From: an uncultured archaeon | Lineage (GTDB): Archaea > Thermoproteota > Nitrososphaeria > Nitrososphaerales > CALBXV01 | NCBI GenBank assembly: GCA_937890045.1 | Contig: CALBXV010000538.1 | Coordinates: 1 to 6,774, forward strand | Direction: 5' to 3' | Length of the DNA: 6,774 nt | Part shown: one piece after another, positions 1 to 6,400 of the stretch | Layout of the letters: each line of letters opens with the position of its first letter | How positions within the stretch are numbered: position 1 is the stretch's first letter | Made by a program: the position numbers and the translations under genes | The notes under the pieces: generated by a model | Told to the model about the DNA's origin: nothing | Databases searched by the model: none | The model's input: the letters and a program-made list of their open reading frames with translations, nothing else

Positions 1-250
1 CATCACTATCCATTGATTCATAATCTTTAAACAAATTCAATCTCATTGACTTTGTTAACATAGAATCTGTATAACCGCTTAAACCTGCACCTGTATAAAT
101 TTTCTGATATCTATCTATAAGATTTTGTTTTGCTATAGATTGAAATCTACTTGTATCAGCAACTTTTAATTTTCTACCACCTACATTTCTAACAATTACA
201 TTTGTAGAAAATAATCTTTTTAATCTACTGAATAAATCTTTATCAGCCAT
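1..250 (-). CDS. Portal vertex protein (T4 gp20-like), N-terminal part, cut by the window edge
   Basis: The reading frame starts at ATG 250-248 and stays open to base 1, giving 83 codons that begin MADKDLFSRLKRLFSTNV. In T4-like phages the portal forms the dodecameric ring at the unique head vertex through which DNA is packaged and ejected, and it nucleates prohead assembly. The N-terminal text supports this: an LFSTNVIVRNVGG stretch (about residues 14-25), a following KLKVADTSRFQ segment, and LNLFKDYESMDSD near residues 71-83. These recall the start of gp20-like portals of marine T4-like phages (family knowledge from memory, not a search). The start is backed by an AGAGG at 257-261, six bases upstream. 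It follows the terminase gene by 10 bases, the expected packaging-motor pairing. The remaining roughly 80% of the protein lies outside the window, so the portal core cannot be checked. An alternative would be an unrelated head protein. Confidence 0.8.
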   Translation of the reverse strand, partial: MADKDLFSRLKRLFSTNVIVRNVGGRKLKVADTSRFQSIAKQNLIDRYQKIYTGAGLSGYTDSMLTKSMRLNLFKDYESMDSD

Positions 251-256
251 TTTTTA

Positions 257-261
257 CCTCT
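257..261 (-). promoter_or_regulatory. Ribosome binding site of the portal gene
   Basis: The minus strand reads AGAGG six bases before the ATG at 250. Its first base is also the last base of the terminase TAA stop (263-261), so termination and initiation are nearly superposed. This site fixes the portal start. Confidence 0.65.
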
Positions 262-1844
262 TAGTTAATTAACCATTCTAATGATTCTTTTTTCTTATCA
301 ACTTCCCATTGCCAAGAATCATTTTCATTATTTTCTGGCATATAAACACCTTGATTAGATGTTATACCAGACATTGTTTTTTTCTGAAGTTCTATGCCTT
401 CTGCTCTTAATCTTAATGCCGTTTCTCTAATCCACAATCCAATACCAAATGACATTACTAAATCATCATTATATCCTATCATAGCTTCAGCTCTACTTCC
501 ATTATATATAAATACAAAAAGTTCATCAATTAATCTTTGCGAATGTACTAATACCGCTTTTTCTCTAAAAAACTCTTCCAATTTTGAAATTACTAATGGT
601 CTTGTTTTTGATGTTACTGTAAAGCCAGGAACAAGTTGTTTTTCCATTCTATTAATTTTATTATTAATTTGTTTTTGTGTATCTACATATTGTAAATCTT
701 TACTCATATAAAATAAATTATCATAATCTCTATCTATTACTTGTTGAATAGTTGCCCACCCAATATTATTATTTTCAATAACTAATAATGCATCATTATA
801 TTCTTTTGAAATATTAACTAACATATTTCCAAAATCTCTTGTTGAGATTCTACCCTTATATTCTGCAACTTGTTCAACTTTTTCTAATTCAATTATATGA
901 AACGCTGAATAATCAGTTCCATCTCCTCTGCTTACATCAGCACATACTATATAATCTTTTATATAATTTGGAGGCTCCCATATCCAAATATTAGAATCAA
1001 CACCTCTCTTTTCCAGTGGTTCTTTTACAGATTCTAATCTACATTCTTCAATTATAAGACCATCAATTACTGTTCTACCTGAAGTAATAAAGTCACAATC
1101 ACATTCTTGTGCCGCCATAGAAGGGCCAAGTAATTTATCTTGTTCTTTTCTCCATGCATCATCTCTATCTGGATGTAATGACCAATGTAATCTTAAAAAA
1201 TTAAATTTATTTAATCCATCTTCGGCGTCTACCCATGTTTTATGAAACCAATTACCAACACCATTCGGAGTAGAAAGTGCAATACACCTACCACCTGTTG
1301 CAAGTGTCTGTTGTGCTGATGCCCAAATAGAATCTATTCTCTCAATAAATGCTGCCTCATCAAGAATTAATAAGGACAAAGATTCTGAACGACCGGCTTC
1401 TTCTCTACTTGAAATAGCTTTCACTTGTGAACCATTTTTATATCTTAATGATAATTTATTATCCTCAACACATTTTTGTTTTAACCAACTTGGTAAATTT
1501 GCATGCATCACACGAACTTTTGTTACTAAATTTTTTGCAGTATCTTGTTTAGTAGCAATAACCAAAATATTTTTATCATTATGAAAAGTCATCATCCATA
1601 AAGAGTATCCTGCAGTTAAAGTAGAAATACCTAATTGTCTAGCTTTTAAAATCACATTATAATCATATTGCATAAAATCTTCAATAACTTTTTCTTGAAA
1701 ATCATATAAATAAAATGGTATTTTTCCTTTTATTGGATGCTGAATCATACAATATTTTTTCATAAAATATACTGGGTCTTGTGCACATTTCAAATATTCT
1801 GATTTGATTGCGTCTTTTAATTGACCTTTATCATTTCTTTCCAT
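261..1844 (-). CDS. terL: Terminase large subunit (T4 gp17-like ATPase-nuclease)
   Basis: This is the DNA-packaging motor: it docks on the portal, hydrolyses ATP to pump DNA into the prohead, and cuts the concatemer. At 527 residues it is somewhat shorter than T4 gp17 (610). The ATPase half shows an adenine-binding YDFQ (residues 47-50), a deviant Walker A KARQLGIST (67-75) with the lysine at the front instead of before Ser/Thr, Walker B LLILDEAAF (158-166, D162 and E163) and the coupling motif STPNG (191-195). The RNase H-like nuclease half shows its acidic residues in order: D303 in CADVSRGDGTD, E357 in VIENNN, and D460/D461 in YNDDL. All catalytic parts appear present, so the enzyme should be active. 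The ATG abuts the upstream gene's TAA and has AGGAA at 1850-1854. The portal follows after 10 bases. No small terminase subunit is recognisable in the window. Confidence 0.96.
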   Translation of the reverse strand: MERNDKGQLKDAIKSEYLKCAQDPVYFMKKYCMIQHPIKGKIPFYLYDFQEKVIEDFMQYDYNVILKARQLGISTLTAGYSLWMMTFHNDKNILVIATKQDTAKNLVTKVRVMHANLPSWLKQKCVEDNKLSLRYKNGSQVKAISSREEAGRSESLSLLILDEAAFIERIDSIWASAQQTLATGGRCIALSTPNGVGNWFHKTWVDAEDGLNKFNFLRLHWSLHPDRDDAWRKEQDKLLGPSMAAQECDCDFITSGRTVIDGLIIEECRLESVKEPLEKRGVDSNIWIWEPPNYIKDYIVCADVSRGDGTDYSAFHIIELEKVEQVAEYKGRISTRDFGNMLVNISKEYNDALLVIENNNIGWATIQQVIDRDYDNLFYMSKDLQYVDTQKQINNKINRMEKQLVPGFTVTSKTRPLVISKLEEFFREKAVLVHSQRLIDELFVFIYNGSRAEAMIGYNDDLVMSFGIGLWIRETALRLRAEGIELQKKTMSGITSNQGVYMPENNENDSWQWEVDKKKESLEWLIN

Positions 1845-2216
1845 TTAAATTCCTGGTATTTGACTTGTTATCCAAACTGGAACAACAATACTAAAAATTC
1901 CATATCCATACCAAAGATATTTATTGTCATACCATTTTGGTTTAACTACTTTTACTTTTTCTTCTAATAAAGTTGTCTTATTATTTAAAAGTTCAATATA
2001 TTCATTCTTTTTAACTAATAATAAGGAGTCTGTTTTAGCTTGAACTTCATATTTTGTAATTAATACATTATTTATATTATTAATTTGTTTTAAACTATCA
2101 TTTTCAACTTGAAGTAATTTGATATTTTTATATATCCCTTTAATTTCTTCATCTGATAATGTTGTTTGTCCTATAGTACAGCATGTTAATAATAATATAA
2201 ACCAAACATATTTCAT
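1845..2216 (-). CDS. Small protein with N-terminal signal, coiled coil and C-terminal membrane segment (unimolecular-spanin-like candidate)
   Basis: I do not recognise the family. The 123-residue protein starts MKYVWFILLLTCCTIGQ, a short basic N-terminus, a hydrophobic core (4-11) and two cysteines (C12, C13), like a lipoprotein signal with a poor lipobox (LLTC or LTCC, not the usual Ala/Gly/Ser before Cys). Residues about 22-90 are charged and heptad-like, probably a coiled coil. Residues 101-118 (LWYGYGIFSIVVPVWITS) form a C-terminal membrane segment after the basic stretch KPKWYDNK. An N-terminal outer-membrane anchor, a periplasmic helix and a C-terminal inner-membrane segment is the architecture of unimolecular spanins such as T1 gp11, which join the two membranes in the last step of lysis of Gram-negative hosts. 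That role is inferred from shape only. The alternative is a generic two-pass membrane or phage assembly protein. No Shine-Dalgarno precedes the ATG. The upstream stop is one base away (TAA-T-ATG), which suggests re-initiation. The stop abuts the terminase ATG. Confidence 0.85.
   Translation of the reverse strand: MKYVWFILLLTCCTIGQTTLSDEEIKGIYKNIKLLQVENDSLKQINNINNVLITKYEVQAKTDSLLLVKKNEYIELLNNKTTLLEEKVKVVKPKWYDNKYLWYGYGIFSIVVPVWITSQIPGI
1850..1854 (-). promoter_or_regulatory. Ribosome binding site of the terminase gene
   Basis: The minus strand reads AGGAA five bases before the ATG at 1844. It lies inside the last sense codons (Pro-Gly-Ile) of the upstream small membrane protein gene, so the two genes are probably translationally coupled. 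Confidence 0.6.
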
Positions 2217-2217
2217 A

Positions 2218-2532
2218 TTAATATAATAAATCTATATTACCACTTCCAGAAACTTTCAATACAGACATCTCATACACACTTTTTGCATTCAAATTGGATG
2301 CTGTTAATGAACCACCGTGAGTTGTAGTTATCACAGAATTTCCAGCAGTATTAACAATAAACGCTTTCGCACCGCGGTTTGAAGCGGTAGCTTCAAATAC
2401 TGTTGCAACACCATCTCCTGAACCACTAACATTATATACTTTATTATATTTACCTAATGCTCTTACTTCTGGTGTAGTAGTATGAACTCCTACATTGGTT
2501 GTATTATGAGCTCCTCGTTTTGTTTCAGCCAC
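2218..2532 (-). CDS. Small beta-rich protein, putative virion (decoration, fibre or neck) component
   Basis: Family not recognised. The 104-residue protein is rich in Gly, Ser, Thr, Val and Asn and poor in the lysine-heavy helices of its neighbours. It has no signal peptide or membrane segment. After a polar N-terminus (1-25), residues 28-104 alternate polar and hydrophobic residues as in a small beta-sandwich. A VSGSG pentapeptide occurs twice, at 35-39 and 94-98, perhaps marking symmetry-related turns. Small proteins of this composition between phage packaging genes are often head decoration, head-closure or fibre-like proteins, but nothing here separates these options. The start is GTG (2532-2530), supported by a strong AGGAGA six bases upstream. 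The gene follows its upstream neighbour by 10 bases and ends one base before the next ATG. It is very likely a real gene, with its function inferred only from context and composition. Confidence 0.85.
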   Translation of the reverse strand: MAETKRGAHNTTNVGVHTTTPEVRALGKYNKVYNVSGSGDGVATVFEATASNRGAKAFIVNTAGNSVITTTHGGSLTASNLNAKSVYEMSVLKVSGSGNIDLLY

Positions 2533-2538
2533 TTACTT

Positions 2539-2544
2539 TCTCCT
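2539..2544 (-). promoter_or_regulatory. Ribosome binding site that supports a GTG start
   Basis: The minus strand reads AGGAGA six bases upstream of the GTG at 2532. Its first two bases belong to the TAG stop of the upstream gene (2545-2543). The strength and spacing of this site are the main reason to accept GTG over an internal ATG. Confidence 0.75.
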
Positions 2545-2866
2545 ATTTATTTTTAGAAAAATTTCTTAAAAAATCTGTAGCGTCCTCTACGTCTACATTA
2601 TCAAAATCTTTTTTCATTTTTGTTATATCTTTTTTTGTTTTTGTTAATTTTCTTTTTAATTGAGTTATTTCTTTTTTATTTCTTGTTTTATTTGTTTCTA
2701 ACTTTTTTAATTCTTGTGTAACTTGTTTTTCTTGTTTAACATTATTTTTAATAGCTTTTTTTAATTCTTTTACTTTTGTACTATTTTTTCTTCCTAAAAC
2801 AGCTGACATTCCAAAAAGAGCACCAACAATTCCAACCAACCACAAAAATATCTCTTTTACTTTCAT
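2543..2866 (-). CDS. Membrane-anchored lysine-rich coiled-coil protein
   Basis: Family not recognised. The 107-residue protein begins MKVKEIF and continues into a hydrophobic segment (about 6-24, FLWLVGIVGALFGMSAVL) that would span or anchor in the inner membrane. Residues about 30-88 are a very lysine-rich, heptad-like helix (repeats of the KELKKAIK and ITQLKRKL type), probably a coiled coil. The C-terminus is acidic then aromatic (VEDATDFLRNF, 93-103). One N-terminal membrane segment followed by a coiled coil resembles inner-membrane spanins (Rz-like) and some phage anchor proteins. However, the many lysines just after the membrane segment argue by the positive-inside rule for a cytoplasmic C-terminus, which would not fit a spanin. 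AGGAGA at 2877-2882, ten bases before the ATG, supports the start. It sits after a 29-base gap, the longest in the window, and its stop overlaps the next gene's ribosome binding site. Confidence 0.85.
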   Translation of the reverse strand: MKVKEIFLWLVGIVGALFGMSAVLGRKNSTKVKELKKAIKNNVKQEKQVTQELKKLETNKTRNKKEITQLKRKLTKTKKDITKMKKDFDNVDVEDATDFLRNFSKNK

Positions 2867-2876
2867 ATATTAAAAA

Positions 2877-2882
2877 TCTCCT
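2877..2882 (-). promoter_or_regulatory. Ribosome binding site of the coiled-coil membrane protein gene
   Basis: The minus strand reads AGGAGA with a ten-base AT-only spacer to the ATG at 2866. The spacing is slightly long, but no other start in this frame fits better. The surrounding gap (2867-2895) shows no terminator hairpin. Confidence 0.6.
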
Positions 2883-2895
2883 ATATATAAATATA

Positions 2896-3441
2896 CTACT
2901 TTAATGATTCTTCTATTTTTTCTAAATGTTTAAGTGCTTCATTTGCTAATTTATCAATATTTTCAACACCCATATTCCAAGTTTCTTTATCTACACTATA
3001 ACCATCTGGTCTAACTTGATTATAAAAAGTTGGAGTTTTCTGTTTTTTAAATTCTATAAGTTCTTGTTTTTTATCTTGTAACCACGCTAATTTATTCGTT
3101 TTTATCTTTTCTTCTTCCCACTCATCATAAACACCCGCTATTTTCATTTTATGTTCAACATCTATTTGACAATCAAAACAATGACCATATAAATACCACA
3201 TTCTATTATCTAAACGTTTTTTCATAACTTTATCACATTCAGGACAAAACCAAGGCATTCTTGCTTCTTTAGTTGCTTCTAATTTCTCTTCAATTTGTCT
3301 TTGAGTTTCCTCAAATTCTTTTTTAGCTAATTTTTTATCACCTTCATATCCAAAAAATACACGTTTTTCTGGTTTTTCACCTTTTAAAATAGATTTTAAA
3401 GCATTATTCTGTCTTTCTGCTTCTTTACTTTTTCCAATCAT
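2896..3441 (-). CDS. Zinc-ribbon protein of unknown function, conserved-looking packaging-operon neighbour
   Basis: The 181-residue protein has a clear four-cysteine zinc-binding arrangement: CPEC at 66-69 and CFDC at 88-91, with 18 residues between them, typical of a zinc ribbon. The N-terminal 60 residues are helical and charged (QRQIEEKLEATKEAR near 48-61), and the C-terminal part (110-180) is again helical, ending in a possible coiled coil. The middle (MPWFCPECDKVM, MWYLYGHCFDC) is aromatic-rich. I recall similar proteins annotated only as hypothetical in marine T4-like phages (memory, unverified). Its place upstream of the large terminase raises the thought of a small-terminase or packaging-regulator role. 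However, T4 gp16 is a helical ring protein without a zinc ribbon, so I do not assign that. The ATG has AAGGAA just upstream. The gene begins 8 bases after the giant gene's stop. It is surely a gene, with function unknown. Confidence 0.9.
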   Translation of the reverse strand: MIGKSKEAERQNNALKSILKGEKPEKRVFFGYEGDKKLAKKEFEETQRQIEEKLEATKEARMPWFCPECDKVMKKRLDNRMWYLYGHCFDCQIDVEHKMKIAGVYDEWEEEKIKTNKLAWLQDKKQELIEFKKQKTPTFYNQVRPDGYSVDKETWNMGVENIDKLANEALKHLEKIEESLK

Positions 3442-3445
3442 AACA

Positions 3446-3451
3446 TTCCTT
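3446..3451 (-). promoter_or_regulatory. Ribosome binding site of the zinc-ribbon gene
   Basis: The minus strand reads AAGGAA four bases before the ATG at 3441. It shares two bases with the TAA stop of the giant gene (3452-3450). A nearer ATG within GGAATG is out of frame and stops at once (ATG-TTA-TGA), so 3441 is the only sensible start. Confidence 0.6.
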
Positions 3452-6400
3452 AAAAATTTAACAAACCTACAATTTGATTTACAGGTGCAAACGCCCCAGT
3501 AAACTTATAAGTATTACCTTTATATTTAAAAACTATACCCTCTGTTGGAACTATTGATTTCAATCCACCAATTTTATTTAATTTATCTAATTGATGTTTT
3601 AATGTTTCTATTTTTTTAATATCTCCACCACTTTTTACTGTTCTTATCGCGTTAATAATATCTTTTCTTATTTTTTGAACAGCTTTCTTTGGTGACGCCG
3701 ATAAATAACCACTAATATTTTTTAATATTTCAGCACCAACATCAAAAAACAATACTTCAAATGGTTTCATATTTTGTTTCACCCATTTTGAATGATCATT
3801 TTTATCAAATGATAATGCCCAATCTAAAAATTTTTTATTATCTATATCCTTTTTCATCATTGGTATCTTATACGACTTATCAAAAAATGCCCACCTCTTA
3901 GTTAAATTAACTAAAACTTTATTTGGTATTTTATACTTCATTTGTTTTGACGCGTTAAAAATAAACTCTTCCCAAAACCTTTGATGATATACTGCAAGAG
4001 TATCATTACTTTTTAACTTATATTCATTCTGTAATTTCTTTAATCTATTTAAATATACATTTTTCTTTTTACCAAAATCTTGTACTTTTGGTACTGTTAA
4101 AAACTGAGGTTTACCTATCTGAAAATGTTTTTGTACGTGTTGATTAACCTGCTTAATCATACCCGCTAATATTCTTGCAGACCCTTTCGGTTGTCCAATA
4201 GGATTTCCACTATCATCATATTCCAGAGTACCATGAAATACTATTTGAGCTTTATCATAGTCTATTACATTTGATGACTTAGGCCACATGACTTCTAAAT
4301 TCATCCATATTTTACCATTACCAAAAATCTTTTCCTTTTGTTTATCAGATAAAGAACCTATTGATTTATTTAAATCTTTCATGGCAAAAACAAAAGCGTC
4401 TCTAATATCACCTCTTCCTGTAAATTTAGACGCAACTCCTTTAATATCCATCGCTGTTGCACCAAAATTTTTCAATTGACCTTTATTTCGAGCTGTAACT
4501 AATTTACCGTTTACCCAAGAAATCATTAAATTTTGACCATCAAGTTTTTCTGTAACTCCATCTTCACGACTAAGTTTACCACCCAATCCCATAATAATTA
4601 TGTTCTTTAAATCTGAAAATGTAAGTTTTTTATCATCAAACGGATGATTCATGTGCCCATATGCACCACCTTCAATAAGTAACTGTACGTCTTTATCTAA
4701 ATTTATTATTTCAGACAAACTACTTACATATTTTTGTGCAGCTTTAGTTCCTTTAGTTTTCGCTACCCATTGAACTGCACTTTGACGACTAACTGTTTTC
4801 TTTCTACCTTTTGGATTAGGATTTTTTACTGTATCTGGTACAGATGTTTTCGTTTTCTTTTCAGCATCAGCGGCTTTTTGTGCTTTCTTTTGTTTATATA
4901 ATTTACGAGCACCATAAGATATACCTACTGCAAATTTAGCTATAGTTTTACCAGGATACGGCATCGTCAATCCCATAGCTTTTCCAGTTACGAATAAAGT
5001 AAGAAATTTAGAACCCTCAGTACCACCAAATAAATCTTTTAAATTTTTAGCTCCAACAGCTGCTCCTGCTACACCAGATAAATCGAAATCATAATCTGGT
5101 TCTCCAACGAAAGTCATTTGTGTCCACATATAAGTTACAGTTGCTGCAGCTCCCATCATAACTACTTTCTTTGTTTTAGGATGTTTTTGCAAAAACTCGT
5201 CTGCTTGTTTAAGATACTCATCTTTCTTTTTCATTACTTTTGTATTTTGAATCTTTTTTGCTAATTTATCTGGTAAATAATGAAATACAATTGATGCTCT
5301 TTTATATCCCTTTTTAGCGTTTTTAAATACTTTATCAACACTAAAATCATTTAATTTAGCAATAGAAAATGTATTCTTATTCATCATTGTTTTTCTAACT
5401 CTATTAAGTGGTTGTTTTGCTTTTTTAGACCAATCTTTTAAAAAGTTATTAAACTTAACACCTTCTTCTAAAGTCATTCTATCTACTTCAAGTATTAATT
5501 TTACTTCTTCATTTAAATTAATTCTTTCTTTTAAATCTGTATTTTCAGTTTCACCATCTGCTCCAGGTAATACTGGTGATGGAACATCAACTCCTTTTAC
5601 ATCTTTTTCAGTATCAGTTAACCCCAACCATTTAATAATCTCATATCCTAAATTTCTTAAAACTACATCTTCTATATGTTTTTTATATTTTTCAGTTTTA
5701 TCATATGATACTGCAGGTACAATAGAATATTTTAATGTATAATCAAAATCAGGATTAAGTGCATGTTTACCCAACATATAATCAATAATTTCCCAACCCT
5801 TATCAATATATAATGAATCTATCCATTTTTTAGAATTTGCTTTATAATCACTAAATCCTCTATAAAATGTTGGGGGGCCATCATCTGTTGGTGAAGTTAA
5901 AGTTGAACTTCCTTCTTTTATAATTTTATTTATATTATTATAAATTAAAAACTCTTCTATTATACTATCATTCAATTTAAAATCTTCAAATAATTTTTTA
6001 AATTTGTTTACCATCATATTATAAACACCGTTATCAAAATACCCAAAATACTTTTTAAATCTTCGTTCTCTATCATCAGCATATTTTGGTGATCCAAGTA
6101 ATTGTCTCATAGCAGTTCCACTTACTTCCATACCTGCCGCTTTCATTGAAACGTGTGGTGCGGTAATAATATATCCATTTTCTTCAAATCCACTCATGTT
6201 ATTCTTATTCTTTTTATAATCTTGAAAATATTTACCACCTTTTAATCTACCAGCATCTTTAGCACCAAACGCATAAACAACTGCAGTAATTTCTGAATTA
6301 AATTTTTTCAATACATTCTTTGCAACATACGGAGTTTTTTCTTGTACAATTTTATTTGAAGGAATTCCCATTTTAAGCATATGTCGTTTCTTCTCTTTAA

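Noticed and set aside
394..711. A 105-codon open frame on the plus strand
   Set aside because: It lies opposite the terminase nuclease domain, whose catalytic motifs prove the minus-strand frame. It has no convincing ribosome site and no recognisable motif.
2069..2076. TATAAATA on the minus strand inside the spanin-like gene (another at 5927-5934 inside the giant gene)
   Set aside because: The orientation is right, and the first could serve the terminase and portal. Both lie inside coding sequence of Asn/Ile-rich codons that spell this octamer by chance, and no other promoter evidence is visible.
2886..2893. TATAAATA, identical to the T4 late-promoter core, in the 29-base gap
   Set aside because: It is on the plus strand, pointing away from the genes. 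Such octamers are expected by chance in DNA this AT-rich, and further plus-strand copies occur inside coding sequence.
2867..2895. Possible terminator or promoter in the longest gap
   Set aside because: Only short AT alternations are present, with no GC stem and no T-run after a hairpin. It holds the ribosome site of the next gene and nothing else I can support.
2896..3441. Assignment as small terminase (gp16)
   Set aside because: The position is suggestive, but the zinc ribbon does not fit the known helical small-terminase architecture and no DNA-binding helix-turn-helix is evident.
4288..4479. A 63-codon open frame on the plus strand
   Set aside because: It is antisense to the ligase-like domain between its motif I and motif III region, and no ribosome site or family feature supports it.
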